From an uncultured Gammaproteobacteria bacterium (GTDB taxonomy: Bacteria > Pseudomonadota > Gammaproteobacteria > Magnimaribacterales > Magnimaribacteraceae), in the NCBI GenBank assembly GCA_913031395.1, contig CAJWDT010000007.1, forward strand, positions 1 through 51,107: a stretch of DNA of 51,107 nucleotides. Reading direction: 5' to 3'. Shown here piece after piece: positions 20,606-28,108 of this stretch (position 1 is its first letter; every line of letters starts with the position of its first letter). Made by a program: the position numbers and the translations under genes. The notes below the pieces were generated by a model that saw nothing but the letters and a program-made list of their open reading frames with translations, did not search any database and was not told where the DNA came from.

Positions 20606-21862
20606 TTACTTAACGACAGGCATTTCTTCCCAGCTGGTAAGATACCTGGGGGATTTTAATAATCTCTTCATAGACCAGGACTTCTTAATTCCCTGAGAAG
20701 CAAATGTAATTTTTCCAATTCCTGAAGAATTGATTTTATCGATTGTCGTCATTAATTTTTTACTATCCTCTCTTCCATTAAAAACCCTAAATAAATCACC
20801 TTGATAAATACCTTCATCATAAAAATCACTGAGCATCACACCTGCTTTAATGAAATTAATATCCTTCTTGAAAAGCTTCTCTGTCAGATATCTTGTGGCA
20901 TTTAAAATATCTCTAGTATCATTTGTTGGAGAAAATAATTTATAACTTTGGAACCCATTATATTGTCTGTCTTGCTTTCGAAAATAGTTTGTTCTCATAA
21001 AAACTGAAACCATTTTACAATATTGATTTTCCCTTCTTAGCTTTTCACATGCGCGTGAAGCATAGTCACTAACAGCCTCATTGATAGAAGAAACATCATT
21101 AACTTTTTTACCAAATGTTCTACTTACAACAATTTGTTTTTTAGTTTTTGGTTGGTGCTCTAAACCTATGCATGGATAGCCTTTTAGCTCCATTACAGTT
21201 CTTTCTAGGACACTGCTAAACTTTCTTTTTATTAATTTAGTGTCTATCTCAGCCAGCTCTAGAGCTGTCTCTATTCCTAGGCTATTTAATTTTTTATTAA
21301 TTCTACTTCCAACACCCCAGACTTCTCTTACTGGCATTAATGAAAGCAATTTATTTCGCCTTCTGACATCCAATAAACTAACAACGCCATTAGTCGCAGG
21401 ATAATGCTTGGCTCCGTAGTTAGCCGCTTTTGCTAGAGTCTTTGTTGGACCTATGCCTACACAAACAGGTACACCAACCCATTGATCTATAGTTCTGCGA
21501 CATTGATGTCCAAATTCTTCATGATTACGTAGGCCGGTTAGATCCAAGAAGGCCTCGTCTATGCTATAGACCTCTACTTTAGGTGATAAATACTCCAAGG
21601 TTTGCATAACTCTAGAAGATATATCAGCATATAGCTCATAGTTAGAAGAAAACGCTACACCTCCTTTTTGTAAAAAAGGCTTTTCTATCTTAAACCAAGG
21701 TTCACACATTTTAATTCCAAGCTGTTTGGCTTCTTTTGATAGAGCAACTACACAGCCATCATTATTTGACAAGACGACTACAGGTTTTCTTTTAATATCT
21801 GGTCTAAATATTCTTTCACATGATGCATAAAAGCTATTACAGTCAACCAAAGCAAATGCCAT
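20606..21862 (-). CDS. umuC: DNA polymerase V catalytic subunit UmuC
   Basis: A 418-aa Y-family translesion polymerase. Palm motifs are DCNSFYASCERIF at 7-19 (catalytic Asp), NNDGCVVALS, and YSIDEAFLDLTGL near 99-111 (catalytic Asp-Glu). GVGIGPTKTLAKAANYGAK and the HhH-like WGVGSRINKKLNSLGI follow. Full length. It is 3 nt downstream of umuD in a two-gene SOS operon under the LexA box at 22313-22332. Confidence 0.96.
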   Translation of the reverse strand: MAFALVDCNSFYASCERIFRPDIKRKPVVVLSNNDGCVVALSKEAKQLGIKMCEPWFKIEKPFLQKGGVAFSSNYELYADISSRVMQTLEYLSPKVEVYSIDEAFLDLTGLRNHEEFGHQCRRTIDQWVGVPVCVGIGPTKTLAKAANYGAKHYPATNGVVSLLDVRRRNKLLSLMPVREVWGVGSRINKKLNSLGIETALELAEIDTKLIKRKFSSVLERTVMELKGYPCIGLEHQPKTKKQIVVSRTFGKKVNDVSSINEAVSDYASRACEKLRRENQYCKMVSVFMRTNYFRKQDRQYNGFQSYKLFSPTNDTRDILNATRYLTEKLFKKDINFIKAGVMLSDFYDEGIYQGDLFRVFNGREDSKKLMTTIDKINSSGIGKITFASQGIKKSWSMKRLLKSPRYLTSWEEMPVVK

Positions 21863-21865
21863 ATT

Positions 21866-22294
21866 TTAGTAGAGATTTATCGAGGCTATAACTGTACCAG
21901 CTACTTCTAGTTCTTCTTCTTTATTAACCATTATGGGTGGATATTTTGGATTCTCAGATACAAGACAGACTTTTGGTTTAAGCAATAGCCTCTTGCATGC
22001 ATAGGATCCATCTATTGAAGCTATAACAATCTTATTATGACTTGGCTCTATGCTTCTATCGACTATCAAGATGGCCCCATCCCCTATATGCGCATTAATC
22101 ATTGAGTCTCCACTTACACGAACAAAATAAGTAGCTGCAGGATTCTTTATTAGATATTCATTTAGGTCTATAGCTCTTTCAACATAATCATCTGCAGGAC
22201 TAGGCCATCCCACTCTGACGGTATTTAAGAAATAGGGGATTTCTAGAGGAGATAGATCATCCTCTGGTGCATCGCCCAGATAATCAATTTTCAT
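21866..22294 (-). CDS. umuD: UmuD, LexA-like autocleaving subunit of Pol V
   Basis: A 142-aa S24 peptidase-fold protein. The catalytic Ser64 (SGDSMI) and Lys101 (YACKRLL) match E. coli Ser60/Lys97 with a constant +4 offset. The PSPADDYVE segment follows the cleavage region, which reads VRVGWPSP, so the scissile pair aligned to Cys24-Gly25 is Val28-Gly29. RecA filament-stimulated cleavage would yield UmuD', which pairs with UmuC. First gene of the operon, with the LexA palindrome 19-38 nt upstream of its start. Confidence 0.95.
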   Translation of the reverse strand: MKIDYLGDAPEDDLSPLEIPYFLNTVRVGWPSPADDYVERAIDLNEYLIKNPAATYFVRVSGDSMINAHIGDGAILIVDRSIEPSHNKIVIASIDGSYACKRLLLKPKVCLVSENPKYPPIMVNKEEELEVAGTVIASINLY

Positions 22295-22312
22295 AAGGGT
22301 TTAATGATTTAA

Positions 22313-22332
22313 TACTGTATATATATACAGTA
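22313..22332. promoter_or_regulatory. LexA (SOS) box upstream of umuDC
   Basis: A perfect 20-bp palindrome, TACTGTATATATATACAGTA. Its core CTGT-N8-ACAG with an alternating AT spacer is the gammaproteobacterial LexA consensus. It lies 19 nt upstream of the umuD ATG and overlaps the likely promoter, as expected for a repressor site. It also lies 65 nt upstream of the divergent gene at 22397, which could share the control. Confidence 0.93.
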
Positions 22333-22396
22333 TAATTAAAGAGTGATCTTGTAAAGCTTTTAACTTATTATTGAAGAAAATTACATTTTACAGAAT

Positions 22397-23041
22397 ATGA
22401 AAACTTGGTTAATTTTAGGAGCGGTCTACATTGGATTTTTCTTTTGGTATACGGATATGGGAGGAAAATTAAGCCAAGAAGAAATACAAATCTTTATCAA
22501 AAAACACGAACAAAATATCATCAATGATGGAGTATCTCCAGATTCAGAAGAGTTTCAATTAAGAATAGATTTCCTTAAAAAGTTCATGGAAGAAGATAAT
22601 GGTAAGCAATTCATTATGGTCAATAATATTGAAATGAATAAAAATCCTGGAGATGTGGTTGGCGCAAATCCTGGAGAATCTGCTGACCAATTAATGTCTA
22701 GATATATGGAGTATATGTGGCCCAATCTTTTAAAGAGAGCTTCTCATCCTATTTTTATGAGTAATGCCGTCTATCAATCTATGGATCTAGTTGGAATAGA
22801 GGGAGCAGAAACTTGGGATCAAGCAGCATTAATGAGATATAAAAGTCGCAGAACGATGATGGAGATAGTCACTAATCCAAATATGATGAATAGGCATGGC
22901 TTCAAAATTGCAGCTCTGCAAAAGACTATTGCATATCCTGTTGAGCCGTTTGGTTTTTATAGTGATATGAGACTTATCTTCGGGATGTTAATAGCGATAG
23001 TTGGTCTTTCGATTAGGTTATTTCTTACTTCTAAGAGATAG
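22397..23041 (+). CDS. Uncharacterised membrane-anchored protein, possibly DUF1330/dimeric alpha-beta barrel-like
   Basis: A 214-aa protein I do not recognise with confidence. One hydrophobic segment is N-terminal (4-19) and another C-terminal (about 190-209). The middle has FIMVNNIEMNK near 72-82, an RYMEYMWPNLLKRASHPIF segment, and a late MRYKSRRTMMEIVTNPN..ALQKTIAYPVEP stretch. This pattern resembles stress-responsive or DUF1330-type dimeric alpha-beta barrels, but that is only a resemblance. It is divergent from umuDC across a 102-nt gap with the LexA box, and its 3' end overlaps lpxH by 11 nt in convergent orientation. Confidence 0.7.
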   Translation: MKTWLILGAVYIGFFFWYTDMGGKLSQEEIQIFIKKHEQNIINDGVSPDSEEFQLRIDFLKKFMEEDNGKQFIMVNNIEMNKNPGDVVGANPGESADQLMSRYMEYMWPNLLKRASHPIFMSNAVYQSMDLVGIEGAETWDQAALMRYKSRRTMMEIVTNPNMMNRHGFKIAALQKTIAYPVEPFGFYSDMRLIFGMLIAIVGLSIRLFLTSKR

Positions 23042-23753
23042 AGAATTTTTTCAGTTCGCAAGAACTAGAATCCATCCAAAGATACCATCCGTATTTGTCC
23101 CAATCTCCTAGGACAATTCTTTTGGCAGGTTTGTTATTAATTTCAATATCATGTGAATCTGGTCTGTGAGTGTGACCATGGATTAGAAGATTTACAGAAG
23201 ATTTTTCCATAGTTTTAAATACTTCTGAGGGATTTACATCCATAATATTTTCTTTTTTTTGCCCAGTAGCTTGCTTGCTTATATCTCTTAATTCTTTAGC
23301 AATCTCGTTTCTTTCGATCAAAGACTTACTTAGGAATTCTTTTTGCCATTGAGGATCTCTACTGGTTTTTCTAAAAGATTGATAATCAATATCTTCGGTA
23401 CAGAGTAAATCACCATGCATTAGCAAAACAGGTTTACCAAACATTTCTTCGAGTTTTGGATCATTTATAAGTTTCATGCCGGATGATGACGCAAAGTCAT
23501 GCCCTAGAAGAAAATCTCTATTTCCATGCATCATAAAAATCTCAGAAGTTTTGTTAGCTTTCAGAAGGGCTTCTCTGATATCGGAGATAAAATCATTTTG
23601 ATTATCATCTCCTATCCAAGTCTCAAATAAATCACCCAGTATGTAAAGTTTTTCTGCCTTTGAAGCAGTCTCTTCAAGAAAAGTTAAAAAGGCTTGGGTG
23701 ATATCTGGTCTGCCTTCATGCAAGTGCAAATCAGATATAAAGCAGTACGCCAT
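23031..23753 (-). CDS. lpxH: UDP-2,3-diacylglucosamine diphosphatase LpxH
   Basis: A 240-aa calcineurin-like phosphoesterase of lipid A synthesis, cleaving UDP-2,3-diacylglucosamine to lipid X and UMP at the inner membrane. All metal motifs are visible: FISDLHLHEGRPD (Asp8, His10), GDLFETWIGDD, HGNRDFLLG, HGDLLCTED and HGHTHRPDSHD. Full length. It follows the cyclophilin by 2 nt, the conserved ppi-lpxH pairing. Confidence 0.96.
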   Translation of the reverse strand: MAYCFISDLHLHEGRPDITQAFLTFLEETASKAEKLYILGDLFETWIGDDNQNDFISDIREALLKANKTSEIFMMHGNRDFLLGHDFASSSGMKLINDPKLEEMFGKPVLLMHGDLLCTEDIDYQSFRKTSRDPQWQKEFLSKSLIERNEIAKELRDISKQATGQKKENIMDVNPSEVFKTMEKSSVNLLIHGHTHRPDSHDIEINNKPAKRIVLGDWDKYGWYLWMDSSSCELKKFSIS

Positions 23754-23755
23754 TT

Positions 23756-24346
23756 TTATTCTGTTGTAACTTTGGTATCGATAATTGAAATATCTTCAAG
23801 AGGAACATCTTGATGGAAACCGGAGCTTCCAGTTGCAGTTGCAGCAATTGCTTCAACGGTTTCAAAGCCTTCAACAACTTCACCAAACACTGCATAACCC
23901 CAACCTTGAACAGTCTCTTCGGTATGATCTAAAGAAATATTATTCACGACATTTATAAAAAACTGAGAGCTGGCAGAATGAGGATCATTAGTTCTGGCCA
24001 TCGACAGACTCCATTTAGTATTTTTTAAACCATTGTTGGCTTCATTCATGATGGGAGGATTACCTTCTTTATTTACCATACCGGGTTCCATGCCCCCGCC
24101 TTGTATGACAAAACCTGGTATTACTCGATGAAAGATAGTTCCGTTAAAAAAACCGCTTTCAGCGTACTCTAAAAAATTTTTAGATGTTACAGGTGCTTCT
24201 TCTTCAAATAGTTCAATTACAATAGGGCCCAGGGTTGTTTCAAAAGTTATCACTTTTATCTCCTTTTCGTTTTGCGAACATCCTGCAATCCAAAATATAG
24301 CTATAAAAATGACTAATAAGCTTATGTTGGATGAGAGTTTGTTCAT
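23756..24346 (-). CDS. Cyclophilin-type peptidylprolyl isomerase with lipoprotein signal
   Basis: A 196-aa protein. Residues 1-22 form a signal peptide ending in a lipobox (IAGC, Cys23), with Ser at +2, so an outer-membrane-directed periplasmic lipoprotein is predicted. The cyclophilin domain runs from about 33 (FETTLGPIVIELFEEEAP), with NFLEYAESGFFNGTIFHRVI and the catalytic-core FHRVIPGFVIQGGG. FFINVVNN and the later GYAVFGEVVEGFE strands are also present. In E. coli the gene at this location is the cytoplasmic PpiB; here the same position encodes an exported form. Confidence 0.9.
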   Translation of the reverse strand: MNKLSSNISLLVIFIAIFWIAGCSQNEKEIKVITFETTLGPIVIELFEEEAPVTSKNFLEYAESGFFNGTIFHRVIPGFVIQGGGMEPGMVNKEGNPPIMNEANNGLKNTKWSLSMARTNDPHSASSQFFINVVNNISLDHTEETVQGWGYAVFGEVVEGFETVEAIAATATGSSGFHQDVPLEDISIIDTKVTTE

Positions 24347-24377
24347 ATTTCTTTTAAATTCATCTGCATGAGGAGGC

Positions 24378-24383
24378 TATAAT
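24378..24383 (+). promoter_or_regulatory. Probable -10 element for gltX-cysS
   Basis: A TATAAT hexamer 38 nt upstream of the gltX ATG, in the 74-nt divergent gap with the cyclophilin gene. No convincing -35 is visible. Inferred from motif and position only. Confidence 0.4.
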
Positions 24384-24420
24384 ACGAACTTTATGGTTAA
24401 GCTTCCAATAAATTAAGGAT

Positions 24421-25827
24421 ATGAAAGCAAATAAAACTAGATTTAGTCCAAGTCCAACCGGTCTATTGCACTTAGGAAATTTAAGGACGGCCCTGTTTAG
24501 CTTTCTTATGGCACAAAAGCACAAGAGTCCTTTTCTGCTACGTATCGAAGATACAGACTTTGAACGGTCTAAAGAAGAATTTTCCAAAGCTATTTGCGAA
24601 GATTTAAATTGGATGCAATTAAACTGGGATGAAGGACCGCATTCAGGAGGAAAAGAAGATTCTTATTATCAGTCAGAAAGAGTTCATTTGTATGAAGAAT
24701 TTTATAGTGAATTATTAGATAAAAACTTAATCTATCCTTGTTTTACTAGCGAAGAAGAACTCAAGATTATTCGAAGAAATCAAATAGCAGCTGGTGAACC
24801 CCCACGCTATACTGGGGTTTGGTCTGAGGCATCCGAAAATGAGATACAAGAAGAACTTGATAAAGGTAACCAACCTGTTTATCGGTTTAGGATTCCCAAA
24901 GATCACAATATTAAATTTGTTGATCTGGTAAAAGGAGAGCAGTCTTTCTCTACGAATGATCTTGATGATTTTATTGTAAGGAAGAAGGATGCCACCCCGA
25001 CTTTTATGTTTGCCAATGCAGTAGATGATTCCTTAATGGAGGTCGATCTAGTTTTGAGAGGTGATGATCATTTGAGCAATACACCTAGGCAGATTGCTCT
25101 ATTGAAAGCGCTTAATTTATCTCTTCCCCAGTACGCACATGTATCTCTTTTTACAGGTTTAGATGGAGCACCTTTATCCAAAAGAAATGGAAGTCTATCA
25201 ATTAATGATTTGAGAGAAATGGGTTACCTACCAAAAGCTGTCGCAAATTATCTATCGAGAGTAGGACATACTATTCCAGACAATGATCTTAAAACTCTTG
25301 AAGATTTAGCTTTAGTTTTCGAAACTCAAAATATTTCCAGTTCTCCTAGCAAGTTTGATATGGATCAACTCCTTTTTTGGCAAAAAAAGACCGTTGAATC
25401 TCTTACAGTCAATGAATGTAAAGAATGGTTAGAAAAACATCTTAGAGATTTGCCTTCTGATCTAAATCATGAAGATTTTATTGAACTTATAAAAGATAAT
25501 ATCAATTTTCCTGAAGAGGCTAAAAATTACCTTAATAAACTTTTTTATCAACCTTTGACTGCGCAAACAGAAGTTGAAAATATTATAAAAACCGCTGGAA
25601 AAGAATTCTATCTAGTAGCATATAAGGTCATAGATTCTGGGTTTGATAATTGGATTGAAGCTACCAAACTGATTGGTGGAGAATCTGGAAAAAAAGGTAA
25701 AGATTTATTCATGCCTCTTCGGGTAGCAATAACTGGTCAAACAAAAGGACCTGAATTAGATAAAGTTGTCGATTTTATTGGTGTAAACAGAGTTCTGGAA
25801 AGGGTTAAAGAGGCATCTGAGTTGTGA
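24421..25827 (+). CDS. gltX: Glutamate--tRNA ligase (zinc-less form)
   Basis: A 468-aa class I synthetase. The HIGH-equivalent is PSPTGLLHLGNLRTALFS near 10-27, the KMSKS-equivalent is PLSKRNGSLS near 255-264, and RGDDHLSNTPRQ lies between. An all-helical bacterial GluRS-type anticodon-binding region is C-terminal (LRVAITGQTKGPELDKVVD). The zinc-binding cysteines seen in E. coli GltX are absent (YPCFTSEEEL). It is 4 nt-overlapped with cysS (GTGA). The place upstream of cysS and divergent from ppi-lpxH is held by glnS in Pseudomonas, so a specialised or tRNA-Gln-charging role is conceivable. Confidence 0.93.
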   Translation: MKANKTRFSPSPTGLLHLGNLRTALFSFLMAQKHKSPFLLRIEDTDFERSKEEFSKAICEDLNWMQLNWDEGPHSGGKEDSYYQSERVHLYEEFYSELLDKNLIYPCFTSEEELKIIRRNQIAAGEPPRYTGVWSEASENEIQEELDKGNQPVYRFRIPKDHNIKFVDLVKGEQSFSTNDLDDFIVRKKDATPTFMFANAVDDSLMEVDLVLRGDDHLSNTPRQIALLKALNLSLPQYAHVSLFTGLDGAPLSKRNGSLSINDLREMGYLPKAVANYLSRVGHTIPDNDLKTLEDLALVFETQNISSSPSKFDMDQLLFWQKKTVESLTVNECKEWLEKHLRDLPSDLNHEDFIELIKDNINFPEEAKNYLNKLFYQPLTAQTEVENIIKTAGKEFYLVAYKVIDSGFDNWIEATKLIGGESGKKGKDLFMPLRVAITGQTKGPELDKVVDFIGVNRVLERVKEASEL

Positions 25828-27194
25828 GGATATTTAATACACTTACAGGCAGCAAAGACTTATTTGAGCCTTTAGAGAATAATAAAATCAAAATGTATAT
25901 CTGTGGCATGACTGTTTATGATGATACTCATATAGGGCATGCAAGAACCTTTGTTTCTTTTGATGTGATAGTGAGATACCTAAGAAGTATTGATTATGAA
26001 GTTCAATATATTAGAAATATTACTGACGTTGATGACAAGATCTTAGACAGATCTAAAGAGTTAGCAATCGACCCAATTGAACTGACAGAAAAATATATAG
26101 AATCTATGCAGGATGATTTCCTCTCTCTCAACATGATCAAGCCTGATGCGGAGCCTAGAGCAACTCACAACATTGATTCTATTATTAATCTTATAGAAAA
26201 GCTGATTATCAAAGGTCACGCATACGTAGGCGAGTCAGATGTATATTTTTCTACTGAATCTCATAGTGATTACGGAAAACTTTCCAGAAGAAATTTAGAG
26301 GATATGCTAGCTGGTGCAAGGGTTGAAATAAATCCAAGTAAAAGAAATCCTGCAGACTTCGTTCTCTGGAAAAAAGATACAGAAGGAATGAAATGGGATT
26401 CACCATGGGGAGAGGGAAGGCCGGGATGGCATATAGAATGCTCGGCTATGAGCATGGATGCACTTGGAGAAACATTTGATATTCATGGAGGCGGTGCAGA
26501 TCTAAAATTTCCTCATCATGAAAATGAGATAGCTCAGTCTGAGTGTGTTACTGGAAAAGATTTTGCAAGGTTATGGATGCATACAGGACCTCTTAGAATA
26601 GACAAAGAAAAAATGTCAAAATCACTTAAGAATTTTATTACCATTAAGGATGCTTTAAAAAATAATTCATCAGAAGTTTTACGCTTTTTCTTGATCTCAA
26701 GCCATTACAGAAGTCCTCTGAATTATTCAGAAGAAGGTTTAGATGAGGCTCGTAACTCATTAGACAGGCTTTATAATTCTTTAAAAGATTTGGATTACGT
26801 AGACTCACCTTTAATTGAAAGTGAATTTTCTGAGAAGTTCCACCATGCCATGCAAGACGATTTCAATACACCATCAGCGATTTCCGTTCTTTTTGAAATG
26901 GCCAGAAAGATTAATACTCACAAAAAGGTTGATGATCTAGTTAAAGCTACTCAATTGTCCAATGAGTTAGTAAGCCTTTCAAATTCTTTGGGAATACTTC
27001 AAGACTCTCCTCAAGAGTATTTCACTTCAGGCATAAGCTTAAGCGATAATGAAATTGAAGGGTACATTCAAAAGAGAAAACAAGCCAGAGAAGACAAAGA
27101 TTTTAAACTTTCAGATAAGATACGTGATGATTTGCTAGACAAAGGCATTGTATTAGAAGACAGCGAAGCAGGAACTATTTGGAAAAAACTTTAA
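25824..27194 (+). CDS. cysS: Cysteine--tRNA ligase
   Basis: A 456-aa class I synthetase. The N-terminal MYICGMTVYDDTHIGHARTF carries zinc ligand Cys27 and the HIGH motif. The other zinc ligands lie in WHIECSAMSM and the HHENEIAQSE segment, and KMSKSLKNF is the KMSKS motif. The GTG start overlaps the gltX stop. The stop abuts the convergent nuclease gene. Confidence 0.97.
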   Translation: MRIFNTLTGSKDLFEPLENNKIKMYICGMTVYDDTHIGHARTFVSFDVIVRYLRSIDYEVQYIRNITDVDDKILDRSKELAIDPIELTEKYIESMQDDFLSLNMIKPDAEPRATHNIDSIINLIEKLIIKGHAYVGESDVYFSTESHSDYGKLSRRNLEDMLAGARVEINPSKRNPADFVLWKKDTEGMKWDSPWGEGRPGWHIECSAMSMDALGETFDIHGGGADLKFPHHENEIAQSECVTGKDFARLWMHTGPLRIDKEKMSKSLKNFITIKDALKNNSSEVLRFFLISSHYRSPLNYSEEGLDEARNSLDRLYNSLKDLDYVDSPLIESEFSEKFHHAMQDDFNTPSAISVLFEMARKINTHKKVDDLVKATQLSNELVSLSNSLGILQDSPQEYFTSGISLSDNEIEGYIQKRKQAREDKDFKLSDKIRDDLLDKGIVLEDSEAGTIWKKL

Positions 27195-27923
27195 TTAGAC
27201 CATTAAAGTTTTTTTGACATATGAACAGTAGCTGCATTTCGGGTTTGCTTCTGGCACTTCATCTTTCAATAGTGTTTCTTTTACATCAAAGAGAGTAGGT
27301 TCTACCCAGCTGTCATTTCCTTTATAAGGTATGAGCTTGGTTTTAAATTCAAGCTGGTCATTAAACTCATCCTTCTCTGAAATACCATTACAGTAGACAA
27401 AATAACCAATATCCGAAACATCAAATGAATTACCTCTGAGAAGCCACTGATAAAATTCTATTTGCCTTTTATATCCAATCTGCCAATCTGCATCAATACT
27501 TACTTCTCCTTTTTTAGAGGTTGCTTTGTAATCTACAACTATTAGTTGCTTAGTCTCAGTATTTATCCAAAGATCATCTAAACCACCTCTCAAAATTAAA
27601 TTAGTTTCTTCGTGGCTTCTTTTTACTCCGTGCCTTAAAGATTCTCTCCATTTTTCTAGATCGGGATGTTGGTAGGGAAGAGCCTTCAATCTATTTTCAA
27701 CCATTATTGGATGGGGTTTTTGTTGATCTCTATAGATATCAAACTCATTCTTTAAAAGTTCATCAACAGCATTATTTAGATTAAAGGGATAAGAAGGTGG
27801 TCTGGCGATACCTATTCTATTCGTTAAATAAAAACATCGAGAACACTCTAAAAAATTGTCGATTCTAGAACGACTTAAAACAAAAGGTTCTTCAGAGGAA
27901 GGATTAAATAATTTTGCTGGCAT
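27195..27923 (-). CDS. PD-(D/E)XK nuclease with four-cysteine (possible Fe-S) arrangement
   Basis: A 242-aa protein from ATG 27923 (MPAKLFNPSS). A longer in-frame reading would run through tRNA-Asn and is rejected. The N-terminus has FLECSRCFYL (Cys27, Cys30). The central GGLDDLW..VVDYKATSK gives the PD-(D/E)XK core (Asp116 or 117, Asp131, Lys133), and the C-terminus has KCSYCSY (Cys230, Cys233). CxxC pairs flanking a RecB-like core recall the Fe-S clusters of Cas4 and AddB nucleases. No cas or recombination genes are nearby apart from uvrB, so a repair role is a guess. Confidence 0.8.
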   Translation of the reverse strand: MPAKLFNPSSEEPFVLSRSRIDNFLECSRCFYLTNRIGIARPPSYPFNLNNAVDELLKNEFDIYRDQQKPHPIMVENRLKALPYQHPDLEKWRESLRHGVKRSHEETNLILRGGLDDLWINTETKQLIVVDYKATSKKGEVSIDADWQIGYKRQIEFYQWLLRGNSFDVSDIGYFVYCNGISEKDEFNDQLEFKTKLIPYKGNDSWVEPTLFDVKETLLKDEVPEANPKCSYCSYVKKTLMV

Positions 27924-27944
27924 ATGAAAGTTAATACTATCACA

Positions 27945-27975
27945 ATAAAAAAGGCCCACTTTATAAGCAGGCCTA
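27945..27975 (-). terminator. Rho-independent terminator of tRNA-Asn
   Basis: Read on the minus strand just after the tRNA 3' end: AGGCCTGC, a 7-nt loop, GTGGGCCT (hairpin 27952-27974, 8 pairs with two G-T), then six T residues. Position and shape fit an intrinsic terminator for the tRNA transcript. Confidence 0.8.
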
Positions 27976-27979
27976 AAAT

Positions 27980-28055
27980 TGGCTCCCCGAGCTGGGCTCG
28001 AACCAGCGACCCAATGATTAACAGTCATTTGCTCTACCAACTGAGCTATCGGGGA
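27980..28055 (-). tRNA. tRNA-Asn (GTT)
   Basis: A 76-nt cloverleaf with encoded CCA. The acceptor stem TCCCCGA pairs with TCGGGGA, the discriminator is G, the D-arm is GCTCAGTTGGTAGAGC, and the T-arm contains GGTTCGAGCC. The anticodon loop is CTGTTAA, giving anticodon GTT (Asn AAC/AAU). All stems pair. Followed on its own strand by a terminator. Confidence 0.97.
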
Positions 28056-28063
28056 ATAATGTA

Positions 28064-28069
28064 ATTATA
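28064..28069 (-). promoter_or_regulatory. Possible -10 element for tRNA-Asn
   Basis: A TATAAT on the minus strand ending 9 nt upstream of the mature tRNA 5' end, with a weak TTATAC 17 nt further upstream. It is back to back with a plus-strand TATAAT (28088-28093) that could serve uvrB 16 nt before its ATG. Both are motif-and-position inferences. Confidence 0.4.
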
Positions 28070-28108
28070 ACTCTTACAAACTCAGCGTATAATATTTTTT
28101 GTAAAAAT

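Noticed and set aside
27924-28040. In-frame N-terminal extension of the PD-(D/E)XK gene (to 28040)
   Set aside because: It would be translated from the tRNA-Asn gene and its terminator; ATG 27923 gives a sensible N-terminus.
28056-28108. LexA box for uvrB
   Set aside because: No CTGT-N8-ACAG or near match in the short upstream gap.
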